From Magnolia sinica (taxonomy: Eukaryota > Streptophyta > Magnoliopsida > Magnoliales > Magnoliaceae), in NCBI RefSeq assembly GCF_029962835.1, contig NC_080590.1:67176501-67240500 (forward strand): 64,000 nucleotides of DNA, given 5' to 3'. Numbering within the stretch: the first letter of the stretch is position 1; the number at the start of each line of letters is the position of its first letter. Of the stretch, positions 47,190 through 58,259 are shown one piece after another. The position numbers and the translations under genes are program-made. The notes beneath the pieces were generated by a model. The model saw only the letters and a list, made by a program, of their open reading frames with translations. It ran no database searches and was not told where the DNA came from.

Positions 47190-47833
47190 CACTGTAAATG
47201 ATTTATCGGCATTTTTTAATCTCCCATTAGCATTTGTTGAAGCTTTTTACCGGCGTTTGTTGTTACTTTTGGCGGCGTTTGTTACAAAATTTACCTGCTT
47301 TCCTCATGTCTTTTACTGGCCTTTTAAAGCTTTTACCGGCGTTTCATTCCGGCGCTTCATACCGGTTCTAGCAGCGCTTTTACTTACCGGCAGTTAGCAG
47401 AGTCACCGGAAAATGATAATTAGCGCCGGTAAAGACTAACTTTTAGCAGCGGCCGCCAAAAACGCCGATAGAATTGGACGAACGCCGCTAAACGAGACAG
47501 CGACACCCCCTTTTGCGACAGCCGCCCGACCGCCGGTACGGTTTTGGCCGCCGGTAATTCCTTTTTTAAAAGCTCAAGTTTTAGCGGCGCTTTTATAGTT
47601 TTTACCGGCAGTCAACAGAGTCGCGGGTAAATCGTAAAAAGCACCGCTAAAGGTTAACTTTTAGCGACGGCTGCCAAAAACGCCGATAAAATGGACGAAC
47701 GCCGCTAAATGATGGAGTGACGCCGTCCTTTTGCGGCAGCCGCCGACCGCCGCTAATTCTTATACTGGTGGTTTTTTAGGACTTTTAGGGGCGGTTTTGG
47801 CCGCCGGTAATTCCTATTTTTCTTCTAGTATAG
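47190..47833. repeat. GC-rich subterminal repeats of the CACTA element, with a 218-bp tandem duplication
   Basis: Dense words TTTACCGGCG, TTTAGCGGCG, GCCGCCGGTAA and AACGCCGCTAAA in both orientations. Two larger copies begin 'accggcagt' at 47386 and 47603 and run through 'gccaaaaacgccgata' and 'gacgaacgccgctaaa'. Subterminal repeats of this type are where CACTA transposases bind in known systems. Confidence 0.75.
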
Positions 47834-48082
47834 ATGTGAATTGGTGAATTAAGTATATGTACTATTAATTTTGTCGTTAATGATTTAATATAAGTTATTT
47901 CTTAGAAATTAAATAATGGATGAATGCAAATGCGAATGCGAAGGCAAAAGTGAATGTTTTGAATTAAAAAGAAAAAGGAAAAAAAGGTTGTGATACTAAA
48001 GCATTTGTTCATTATATATCTCACACCCTTGAATTTGATATCCGAGTCCCTATGCATGGGTGCTGTATTTTGGGGTGTTACA
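47834..48082 (+). repeat. Gypsy-like LTR end, right of the CACTA element
   Basis: AT-rich and ends TATTTTGGGGTGTTACA at 48082. Likely the continuation of 38671-39251, interrupted by the CACTA element. Confidence 0.4.
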
Positions 48083-50240
48083 GGCAGCCCTACAGTATGG
48101 GTTAGATGTAGTGCGCACGCTCTAATAGTCCGCACTCTCACTCCTTGTATAATAGCTTATTCTATGATCAACAACGACTTAGTAGTGGATGAGGATGCAG
48201 CCCTAAGATTTACGGGGCCATCATGATATATGCATCATATCCACTCCATCCTTCCATTTTTCCAGCTCATTTTAGGCATGAATCAAATCCAAAGCTCAAG
48301 TGGACCACACCACAAGATCAGTAGGGAATTTCCTCCACCATCAGAAGCGAAGGATCATAGTCATCAAGGGGACTGCTACTAACCATCGGATCCTCACTAA
48401 GAAGCTCGGTAGTCATCTCATCAACCAATACCTCATCCTCCTCATACAGAAGCTCATGGGCATTGGTGATTAGGGGAATAGTATTGAAATTGGAAGACAA
48501 ATGAGGGAGAAGAGCCCATCTCCCCAAAGAAGCCAGCACCGCCCCAAAAGAAGCTTCTAAGATCCAGCTTCAAAGGAATCAAAAGAAGAAGAAGCCAACA
48601 AGATGCAAGCAAGCAACTAAAGGAAAAAAAATGATGCCGAAATGGAGAAAAATAGTGTTGATGTAAAAATTTTGTTTTGTGAGTGGACTTGAATTTGTTT
48701 AATAGAAAGCAATGCTGATAGTATTGCTACTATGTTGGTTACATTGGAAGTAGTATTCGTTGGATAAGAAGTATTGCTTTAACCTCTTTATTAGCCATTA
48801 GAAGTTAAAGTCTCATATAGTTGTGGTTAGCATAACGGGTTGACCATGAGAGGCAGTGGCATTGGATAGTTGATTAGCCAGCGAGGTATGAGATATGGAC
48901 AATTTGCGACAGAGATCCTAGAATTTCATGATTGCCTTGAGGGATTGTTGTTGTCCTTAAGAGGTTATTTAGTATCCTAAACCTTGTTTACTAAGATGTT
49001 TACATCTTGTACACCTAAAGAAAGTTAGGTTGAGTGGTTTTCCACATGAATGTATTAGGAGCTTCTATGTGTCTGTTATCTGTCTCATTGGGAGTTTTGT
49101 GCAGTAAAATGTTCAATAAGTTGTGTTCAATCAAAATTCCCTATAACTTAGAGGGTCCGGTTCACATTATATGCCTATTTGCCATTGAATCACCATTCAC
49201 AAAAACCATGTACGGGATGCATGAAATGGTGCCTGGAATTTCCTGTCATACAATTTTAAGATGGTGTCTGGAATTTTCTACCATATAGTTTAAGGGTTTC
49301 TAGAACTTATTAAACCTAACTAGTTTATGAGATCAAAGAGTGGAGGAAACATGGTTATTCCACTCCTAACTTTCATTTAAAAAAAAAAAAAAAAAAAAAA
49401 ACTATTGAAAGGAGAAGATGGTCCAAATGTAGTTGGGCTACATAGTTTTTTAGGAAAGCAAGCTTATGTCATCAAAACTTGCAAATTTAGGTACTTGATC
49501 ATTAATGATAAAAATTGTACTTTTGGCATGGTAAAATCATTTTGCAGGTATTCTAGCTTGTCTAGATGGGTATAAACTTTCATAAATTAAAATAAAAAAA
49601 TAAAAAATGAATAAAAAATGAATGAATGAAAGGAGAAGATGGTCCAAATGTAGTTGGGCTACATAGCTTTTGGAAAGCAAGCTTATGTAATCAAAACCTG
49701 CAAATTTAGGTACTTGATCATTAATGATAAGAGCTGTACTTTTGGCATGGATTTAATCATTGTACATAGCAATGGAGCGAACTGAAGAATATGTCAACAG
49801 TTTGCTGAAAAATAAATATTGTGACCCTTGAATCAAGGGGTGTCCTATAACACAGGATTGACATCGAAGATAAAATCGAAAGAGGTGTGAATGCCTTCAA
49901 TTTCAGTAAGTGATTTTCCATTTATCCCAAGTGATGTGATGAGTACTAGCAAGAACAGAATTTTGAATGCTACCCTATTAGTAGTGCCAATGTTGAACAT
50001 GTGTGAGATTTGGGTCATTTGTCGGGTGGCCCCTACCATACATGTTTTGTAGCCGTCTAATTTTCAGGCCATGGCACACCACCCAAAATACCTGGATCTT
50101 ACATATGCACTCTACATTGGCCAGCATTGGAGAACATGATTTAGAATCCTACTCTTGTGAGTAAGGTTACCAATTCTTGTTTTAATTTCTTTTAATTTTC
50201 ATTTCATTGAAAAATACATTTAGTTTATCTTTATCATCAA
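48083..50240. other. Intergenic repeats: MITE half, unknown ORF, poly-A, 220-bp duplication
   Basis: 48210-48330 matches the MITE family of 53-55 kb ('atccactccatccttccatttttccagctca' through 'caagtggaccacaccaca'). 48318-48539 on the minus strand is open with an acidic stretch (YEEDEVLVDEMTTELLSED), but I recognise no domain. 49381-49401 is a poly-A run. The rest of 48540-49380 shows nothing. Confidence 0.5.
49408..49770 (+). repeat. Direct duplication with 220-bp offset
   Basis: Two copies of about 145 bp begin 'gaaaggagaagatggtcc' at 49408 and 49628 and run to 'tttggcatgg'. The spacer is AT-rich with 'aaataaaaaatgaat' slippage. They differ by a few substitutions and one small indel. Confidence 0.85.
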
Positions 50241-50245
50241 CATCA

Positions 50246-50828
50246 TGTTGGGATTTGAGCTGCGGAATTACACAGATCTAGATCTAGGATAGCAATCCAA
50301 GAGTACCAAGCAAACACAAGAGAACACAACAATTTTACGTGGAAAACCCTTGCGGGAAAAAACCACGGCACAAAGCAACAGATCTTCACTATGAAAATAG
50401 AAATTATAAAGAGAGAGGACTTACCCAATTCAAACAAGCTTGAATCTCACCCTTGCTACACCCTTTGATAACCCTAGAACCCTTTTAGAAACCCTTGGAA
50501 TACCTTTAGGAAGTTTTAGAATACCTAAAAAAAGCCATAGGGACCCCTATTTATAGTTTATGAAATTCCGCTTATGCACCTCTTTGAAAAATTTCAGAAA
50601 TCGCATCAAGTTTACGCAGTCCGCCAAAATCTGCGCAGAATCTGTGTAACCCTCGACTAGTTGAGCCTGACCCTCGACTGGTCGAGCAGCCCGATCACCC
50701 AAAAGCTATGCTTGCTGGACTTCTAGTCGAGTGGGCCTCGACTGGTCAAGTGGACCCTCGACCCATTGAGTCAGGCCCTCGACCGGTCGAACGGCCCAAA
50801 ACATTGAAGACATCAATGTCTGACAACA
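50246..50828 (-). mobile_element. 583-bp copia solo LTR, inverted
   Basis: The plus strand starts TGTTGGGATTTGAGC and ends GTCTGACAACA, with a perfect TSD CATCA at 50241-50245 and 50829-50833. The segment 'ttttacgtggaaaacccttgcgggaaaaaaccacggc' region is typical of copia LTRs. It carries CTCGACTGGTCGAG-like motifs at 50650-50795. Confidence 0.88.
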
Positions 50829-52300
50829 CATCATTCTTGTATGTAATCTGTAGGAAGATTTGACATGGGTAATTATATACTACGACATAGTTGGAATTAC
50901 TCATGACTAGGATAATGTTGTTAACTACAACAATCACCCGGGTATTAGCAAATTACTCATCTAGCGTTTTGCTTTCATGCCATTGTATTCATCCGCTGGT
51001 CATGTTTTAAGTTTGAATTGTGAAGGCACTTCCGAAATTTGTCACGGTATGTGGTTCTTACAAGAACAGGTAATGTGGAGCGCATACATCCCCCAATATG
51101 TGATATGCTATGGCGTAAGATTAAAGCATGGGAAAGAGGTATTTGATCAATCTGAGAGGTATTTGATCAATCTGACTTCTTTTTTTGTATGAAAAAATTG
51201 AGGAATTATAGGATCCTCGGGCAATGATATATGCACCAGAAGCTTTGAGCCTTGAGTTTGTTAAATAGATGATTCATTTGATGGGTCCCACCACAGATGA
51301 GGAATCCCCTCAAAACACCTTTTGATAAGAATATTCTTCATTATTGATCAGTGTCGGGAAAATATTCTTCTTACGGTGACCTGCAGTCAACAAAAAATAC
51401 TAAAGATTGAATGGTTACTATCCCCAAATCAAGGAGATGTTTTGGGAATCTCAGGCCCCTTCTGATGAATGTTTTGGGCTAGTGATTAGTGGGCCCCACT
51501 CTCACAAACTATAAGATGAGGATATAGTATTTCCTTTTGAAGATGATGCACATAAATTTTGCATAATTCTCTTTATCCTAAAACACATTTCTCACCTAAA
51601 AAGTGAGACACAAGATACAGTTTCCTAATGCATCAAGATTCTTTATGTGTGGGGCCATGATTGGGTTATCTAGACCATCGATTTGATGGGTCTCATCATA
51701 GACAGAGCACCCCAAAAGCCTCTCATATTGGAATATCCTAACTATTCGATTGTTGGTCCATTCTCTGTTGAATTTGGACCTTTGTTGTAACTTTTTCTTA
51801 GCCATCTAATTTGTAGGCCACCAGTTCAAGGTTGTCCAACACGGGAGATCAAGGTTACCTATACCGTGGGTCGCTAAAATAGCAATCTGTATAACAAATG
51901 ACTCATAGTCTGGTTTGGACACTCAATCTGGAATACATGTGTTTTGTGTTTTAGGCCGTGGTTTGAGAGATGTATGAGATATCCTCCATCCATGTGGGGT
52001 TCACCAGATCGATGTTCTAGATCACCAAAACATAGGCTCCAAGGGTACGCATCATCAAATTGCACAAATTGCACTTGTTGAGAGCTTGAGCCTTACAATT
52101 GCTCAGGGAATTTCATGTTGAGTTACAAAATTATGTTCTTGGTACCGTGTGCTTAACTCTCTTTTCCAGCGGTGCTATCAAAAGAGCATGAGACAACAAG
52201 GTATGAAATAATTAATTAAGGAAACTATTTTTTTTTTTTTTAAACTTTACTTACTACTTATTTTCTTTACATGAATTATACCTTGCATTAGGCAACGAGT
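50829..52300. other. Intergenic sequence without recognisable gene
   Basis: AT-rich. A local 20-bp duplication (gaggtatttgatcaatctga, 51137 and 51157) and decayed MITE-like words ('gtgggccccac', 'gatgggtc(t/c)ca'). Nothing else is supported. Confidence 0.5.
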
Positions 52301-52319
52301 ACACTAGATTAGCCTATGG

Positions 52320-53330
52320 GTTCTGAGTCCCGGCCTGAGATGGTTGGGCTTGGGCCTATAATATAGACCCACTGACGGGCCCTAGCCCTGATTTTAAATG
52401 GCTTGGCCTTTAGGCCTAGGTCAGGCTAGATTATAGGTTAACTGACCAACCTGCTTTTGATGTGAGTTTGGGCCAAAATAATTGGGTAGTGGGTCAGATT
52501 CGAGTTAGAAATATGTTTGTTTAAGAAAATAGGCCAGGTTTAGGTTGAACCCTCCGTGCCCATATGGGTTTGTAATGGGTTGGGCCAGATGGAACTGCTT
52601 GATTCGACCCAAAACAAAATAAAGAAGAAAAGTAATGGATCCATTGTCTATACCTGACCTCAAACCTAATTTCTTGGGTTTAAATTATTAAACCCGAAGT
52701 CATTAATATTGGGTTGGGTTCGTAGGTGGAGTTCATTAGGTACCCACAGTTTCAAGTACCCATTAACATCCTCACCGACCTTAACGCGGCCGCGTGATAA
52801 TTTGAACCAAGGGGCCAGTATGGACCCATTAAATTAATGGGTTGGTTGCATTTGATTTCGACCCAACCTAAATTGGGCTTGAGTTTTAATGGGTTGGCTC
52901 TAGTTCCAAAACTCCAACTGGTTTCTTAAATGGGTTGACTATGGGGCGCCCCTAGACCCGACCCGAGGGGCTAGTATGGAACCATTAAATTAATGGGTCC
53001 ATTGCATTTGATTTTGCAACCCTAAGTTTTAATGAGTTGGGTCTAGTTCCAAAACTCCAACTGGATTCTTAAATGGGTTGTAGTTACTACTTATCCTATG
53101 CTTATCTGCTTGTAGCTCTTAGTTGTAATTTATTTGATTTGAATCAATTCTAGATCGAAATGAACAGGAATAGCCCGACGAGTTCTAGAGTATGGGGCAC
53201 CCCTAGACCTGATCCCACTTGACCCATCCCTACCCTATCCTACCCAACACAACCTAACCCATTTACAACCCTAACTCAACCCAACCCAACCTAACCCATT
53301 TACAACCCTAATATGACCATCAAATTAGTA
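52320..53330. repeat. GGGTTGGG/CCCAACCC-rich repeat with a 156-bp duplication
   Basis: A stretch dominated by 'gggttggg', 'acccaaccc' and 'gacccgacc' words. Two copies about 115 bp long start 'ggggc(c/t)agtatgga' at 52811 and 52967, both containing 'ttaaattaatgggt' and 'ctagttccaaaactccaactgg'. Probably a decayed hAT-like non-autonomous element; termini not found. Confidence 0.5.
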
Positions 53331-53946
53331 ATTAGAAAATACAATAATTCATGACAACTCACGTTAAATATGAGGAAATTTAGAAATGGACATCTCACTA
53401 GCTGATGGGTCCAGGTCCTTTCCACTGACAAATTGTGTATTTGTGCATATAATGAGCCTCTCTGCATAAGGTGTAAAATAATAATAAATAAATAATCTCA
53501 TTTTGTAATATTTCATGCATTTTGATAATTCCAACGTGTAGAAGACAGTATCTTGTAGGGAAAGAGTCAAAAAATCAACAAGAAATATTCCAACAGATTA
53601 GTGCCATAAAGCAGTGGGGTGATGTGTTGGGAGCTGTGAGGCCCACCATGGTATCAACACTGTACATCGATTTTGACAGCTCGTTTTAGGGCATGAATCC
53701 AGAAAATGAAGCAGATCTGAAGCACAAGTGGACCACACCACAAGAAACATTAGGGATAATGACAGCTACCATTGAAACCTTCTTAGGGCCCACCATAATG
53801 TTTATTTGGCATCCAACCTATTGATAAGGTCAAATAGACTTGGATGAAAGGAAAATACAAATATCATCTTGATCCAAGACTTGCGGCCCATGAAGTTTTT
53901 AATGGTATGTGATCAACTTGACATTTGGATTTATTTCATATTTAGG

Positions 53947-54526
53947 GGCGGGGATTAGGTACTACCCCCACCTGTTCTAAGCTCGGGACAGCCGGGGGCC
54001 CCACAAGCCACCGTGATGTATGACTTCTATCCACATCGTTCATCCATTTTTCCATATCATTTTAGAATACCAAACAAAAAAAAAAAAAAAAAACAAAAAA
54101 AAACAAAAAAAAAAAGAAAAAGAAAAAAAACAGATTCAAGGCTTAAATGGACCACACATTGGAGATTAAATTCTTATCGTTGAAAATTTCTCAGGGATCA
54201 CAAAAGTTATGGATCAGGATAATATTTACTTTTTCACTTCATCCAGGTATATATGACCATATCAATAGGTTGGATGGAAAATAAATGACATGGTGGACCC
54301 TAGGAAGGTTTCAATGGTGGGCATCTTTAGCATTGCTACTTCTTGTGGTGTGGTCCACTTGAGCCTTTGATCTGCCTTATTTTTTATCAAGTATTTTAAA
54401 ATGATATGAAAAAATGGATGGACGGTTTGGATAAAAGTAATACATCACGGTGGCCCCTCAGTGGCCCGCGGGGCCTCCGCCTGTCCCGAGCTCGGAACAG
54501 GCAGCGGTAGTACCTAATCCGCGTCC
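53947..54526. mobile_element. Mutator-like MITE with 10-bp TSD
   Basis: Begins GGCGGGGATTAGGTACTACC and ends (inverted) GGACGCGGATTAGGTACTACC-like, with imperfect TIRs of about 50 bp that continue through 'agctcgggacag'. A perfect 10-bp duplication CATATTTAGG flanks it (53937-53946 and 54527-54536), which fits Mutator-like elements. Inside is an A-rich (AAAC)n tract at 54065-54130. No coding capacity. Confidence 0.85.
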
Positions 54527-54642
54527 CATATTTAGGACCATTCCCTGCAAAGGAGCTAGAAGGACAGCAGGGATATACAACATCAAGGTGAACATTTTTG
54601 ATCTATTTCATTTTTGAGACCATGCCATAAAAGGAGCTGGAA

Positions 54643-55149
54643 GGGCGCGACTTGGATGGATCCCCGGATCAACCGAGGTCAGTGGGATCCCGACTGTAGG
54701 GCCCACCTTGATGTTTATGCCTTATATCCACGCCATCTACTCATTTTGAAACTTATTTTTAGGGCATGGGCCAAAAAATGAAGCAGATCGAAATCTCAAG
54801 TGGACCATAATGCAGGAAACAGTGGTAATCGACCATTAAAAACTTTTCTTGGGCCACGATAGTTTTGGATCAAGATGATATTTGTGTGGTCTCTTCATCC
54901 AGCTCTTTGTGACCTTATCAACAGGTTGGATGGAAAATAAACATTTTGTTGGCCGCATATAGTTTTTAATGGTGGGGATTTAATCAAAATTGTTTTCTTT
55001 GGTATGATCCACCTAAGATTTGGATCTATTTCAATTTTCGGATCATGCCCTAAAAAGAACTGTCAAAATGGATGTATGGCACATACATCACAGTGGGCCC
55101 CCCAGTTACGGATACTCAGGGTGATGCACGATCCACCCAAACCGCGCCC
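54643..55149. mobile_element. Second MITE of the same family
   Basis: TIRs GGGCGCGACTTGGATGGATC (left) and, inverted, GGGCGCGGTTTGGGTGGATC (right), 507 bp. The interior has the family sentence 'caagtggaccataatgcagg ... ttggatggaaaataaa' read in both directions, i.e. it is itself palindromic at low identity. No clear TSD. Confidence 0.7.
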
Positions 55150-55210
55150 ATGGTAGAGGTGGGCTCTGCCCAACACATCACCGCAACACCAAGCAACGCC
55201 ACCTGACCTG

Positions 55211-55519
55211 ATCCACTCTCCCATTTCAAAGAAGGTATATAGTTTTATTATGAAAATTTTACAAAGTATTACCCTTTATGTGTCAGAAGTTGGGGTTGGG
55301 CCTTGCAAGGAATGGACGGCTTCAGTGGTTCACCTGAGATTTGGATCTGATTAATTTTCAGGACCATGTCCTGAAATGGGCTGAAAAGCAGATGGACATC
55401 GTGGATATCCAACACATTATCAAGGTAGGCCCAGGGCCCCAACGTAAGGGTAACCCCCACTGAGGTGTAATCCTGGTAAAATCCAATCCAATCTCCTCCC
55501 AACTATTCTGCTAATATAT

Positions 55520-55558
<39 letters not shown>

Positions 55559-55955
55559 TTTCCACCATTGATCTCTTACCAGCCTACCTTGAGGTGGGAG
55601 ATCCACTCCTAGGCCAGAGACATCCACCTGCCCATCATGATGATTATATGAAATCCACTGTCGGTCCCAAAAATTAAATTAAATGAGCCACATCAAAGGA
55701 AACAGTTTGGATGGTAAGGTTTGACATGCATACTGTTCCAATCATGTCTGTCCACTTGAATAAAATGTGATCAGGGTGGATTTCACTTCTGCTTTATTAC
55801 TTTCAGATACAGGGAGCACTACACATAGAAGCAAATGCTACTACCCTAGTCCATCCTTTCACCCCGGATAAAATGATCATTTAAGCACCTCCTAAAGTGG
55901 ACAGAAAAAGATGGCAGAGTCAGCGCTACGCAATCCACATAATCAAGTCAGGTTT
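55211..55955. other. Intergenic sequence with MITE remnants and (AG)n
   Basis: MITE-like words at 55310-55410 and 55590-55780. A (AG)n microsatellite at 55521-55553. No gene seen. Confidence 0.6.
55521..55553. repeat. (AG)n microsatellite
   Basis: About 16 AG units. Confidence 0.95.
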
Positions 55956-55959
55956 AGGT

Positions 55960-56445
55960 GTAACCTGGGCTGGGTACACACTCTAGTGGTTCTTTCTTTC
56001 CCTTATTATGGGGGCCAACATGATGCACATGTTTCCTATCAACACCTTCCGTCAGTTTTTCCTACTCAATTTTAAGTTATGGTACCAAAAAGGACATAGA
56101 TCCAGATCTCATGTGGACCACAACACAGGAAGCCATTGTGATTGATCATTAAATACTTCTCTCGGGGCCACATAAGTTGGATCAAGCTGATATTTCTGTT
56201 TACCATTTATCCAAGTACCCGTGACCTTTGACAATAGGTTGGAGGCATGTAAAAATTATTGTGGGCCCTGGGAAGTTTTTAATATGATGTGGTCCACTTG
56301 TGATTTAGATCTCCTTCGTTTTTAGGACCGTATGGTAAAATGATATGTAAAAACTGATGAACGGAGTGGATATGCTGCACATATATTAAGGTGGGCCTCA
56401 CAGTTAGAGAAAGTTCCAATACCATGCAACCGAGTAACACCTGAT
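55960..56445. mobile_element. MITE of the GGGCCCACC family
   Basis: The left end 'tcaggtttaggtgtaacctgg' pairs with the inverted right end 'atcaggtgttactcgg'. The interior contains 'tgtggaccacaacacaggaa', 'ggttggaggcatgtaaaa' and 'ggtccacttgtgatttagatc', the same sentence as the elements at 53.6-55.2 kb. Confidence 0.55.
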
Positions 56446-56479
56446 CCACTTTTACGGGAACAAACATTGGCAGTGCTGT

Positions 56480-56860
56480 GGCCCGCCCTTCATTTTTTAA
56501 GTGGCCCATCGTGATGTATAGGGTTCAAGTGGGCCATGCTAATGAAAGCGATTGGGAGAGATGATCATGTGAATTCCACTTAGACCATTAGATGCCGCAC
56601 CAAAACATTGGTCTGACACCCAAAAAGCAGGCTCATACGTGATTCAATTGGGCCACACAAAAGGAAATAATTTGGAGGGTGATCTTTTTATATTTACTAT
56701 TTCCAATTGTGTGGTCTACTTAAACCATAGATGGAGCTGATTTTTATGCCATGAGTTTATCATGGGGGTGACGCACCTGATGATTGGATGGATTTCACAT
56801 TACTGCCATGGCAGCCCTACCTAAGTCAACAATTCCTTTTCCTCATTGAAATAACTATCA
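56480..56860. repeat. Copy of a larger dispersed repeat
   Basis: Shares 'ggcccatcgtgatgtata', 'aattgtgtggtctact', 'gatggagctgatttt' and 'gcacctgatgattggatgg' with 58610-59270 and 60640-61050. Three diverged copies of one unit in 4.5 kb. Confidence 0.6.
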
Positions 56861-56920
56861 TCATGGCATTTACAGACATTAATTTCTCCTTAAATGACAG
56901 TCCAATGAGTTTGGTGTGAG

Positions 56921-58163
56921 TAGAGTTGAGCATCGGTCCGAGTCAAATCAGATTTGGCCCAACCCGATCCGATCCGAAATCTCAATGACCTGACCGGAAC
57001 TCGGACCGATCCAGGGACCGAGCTGAAAATTTCATTGCCTGATCCGATCCGCGTCCAACTCGGTCAGGAAAACCGAGTCGGATCGGATTGGACACGAGTC
57101 GGTTCGGATAGTAATCAAATGCCATTCTTTGCCTCCATCAACTCCTTCCTTTTCAAGTAATCAAATGAGTTGAAGAGGTGTTTAAATGTTGTAAAAGAAA
57201 ATCTTGAAGGAGACCATTTGCCTACACAAAGCATTACTCTTAAATAGATAGCCTTGTGGCCTTGGAGTATAGGTCTACTTTCGTTGTGAGTCTTGTGATG
57301 AAATATTCCCACCCTCTCTTAGGGGCTTGGCATTATTACCCTGTGGATAAATATCAAGCACCGAGTATACATAGTCTTGCAAGTAAATTCAAACATGATT
57401 AAACAACATATTGAATCAACAAACAATACCTTGAGCATAAATATTGGCATACTTCACTACACATACCTTTGATATGAATCCCAACAGCCCTTCTCCAATC
57501 CCCAAAGCTCAAAAACAGAGATCTCTACCTCAAAAGGACCTGACCCAACATACCCAAACAAACCCCATCGTCAAAAAAAAAAAAAAGAGAGAGGAGGGGA
57601 GGTGGTTGGATCTATCACTTTCGAGGTTCTTGTTTTCTGCCAAAAGGGTCCTTGAATCTAAGCTCACACAAACCTTTCTGACACCCCTCCCTGAGCCTTC
57701 TTGAAGTTCTTCTTCTCCTTGTGAATGAAGGGATGGTTTGGATGGAGTAATGGGACATGGAAAATTGGCCTAAAATAGTAAAAGAGAAGCATGAAATTGA
57801 AGAAGAAGAGGAGAGGAAGAAGATCGGGCAGCGCATTTAGGGTAAGAAAAGAGGGGAGGGGTAAATGATTTAGGGTAAAAAAATTTCTATTTATACTACC
57901 CGAATACCCGCTCTAGATCGGGTTGGGTTGGATCAATTTGGATCCTTTCGATTCGGGTTTTCGGATCGGATCTGTCCGAATAGACCACTATCCAAACCCG
58001 ACCCGAAAAACGATCAGATCTGGATGGACAGACTCGATCAGGCCCGATCTAGGCCGTTGGTTCTGTTCGGAATGGGTCGGATCTGGCCTGATTGGGTTAG
58101 ATCCACCGGATCGGGCCTGATCGGGTCAGATCCACCGGATCGGACCCGACATGCCCACCTCTA
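56921..58163. mobile_element. Non-autonomous hAT transposon with perfect 8-bp TSD
   Basis: Left terminus TAGAGTTGAGCATCGG; right terminus (inverted) TAGAGGTGGGCATGTCGGG. Flanked on both sides by GGTGTGAG (56913-56920 and 58164-58171), the 8-bp duplication of hAT elements. Subterminal regions (56935-57115 and 57890-58160) are dense in GATCCGA/TCGGATC words. The middle (57115-57880) is AT-rich with an A10+ tract and no recognised transposase. Confidence 0.9.
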
Positions 58164-58259
58164 GGTGTGAGCATTTCTCTATAAAGATACTGTGTGCACC
58201 TATAGCTCCCCTACACTATGGTCCGTATGGGGCACATTACTCTCTCTCCCTCAGTGTGT

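Larger units (their letters stand above)
39252..47833 (+). mobile_element. Probable CACTA transposon that gathered host gene fragments
   Basis: The left end CACTACAAAAAAACATC at 39252 is a typical CACTA terminus, followed by GGGGCGTTTTT and GGCGGCC words. The right end carries 600 bp of GC-rich subterminal repeats and finishes near TTTTTCTTCTAGTA (reverse complement TACTAGAAGAAAAA, with the outer CAC apparently mutated). The expected 3-bp TSD is TAT on the left; the right side is unclear. No transposase is recognised. Between the ends lie a CT-rich leader, exon-like pieces of several unrelated genes, a copia fragment and a final exon with a stop. Capture of host exons is known for CACTA elements (Pack-CACTA); assignment here is inference from termini and content. 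Confidence 0.6.
53600..55210. mobile_element. Outer MITE with two inner MITE insertions
   Basis: The left part has 'ggggtgatgtgttggg' then 'gaggcccacc' (about 53617-53650). The right part, read inverted, has 'gcggtgatgtgttgggcagagcccacc' (about 55152-55178). These pair as terminal inverted repeats. Between them the family's text is interrupted by elements at 53947-54526 and 54643-55149. Exact ends and TSD are uncertain. Confidence 0.55.

Noticed and set aside
48318..48539. 73-aa minus-strand frame with acidic stretch
   Set aside because: No family recognised, overlaps a MITE half at one end; kept only as a note.
53230..53330. Telomere-like CCCTAA/ACCCTAA words
   Set aside because: Only scattered 'aaccctaa' within CCCAACCC-rich text, no regular 7-bp array.
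57928..58164. Asp/Arg/Pro-rich frames in the hAT right end
   Set aside because: Result of repeated GATCCGA words in subterminal DNA.
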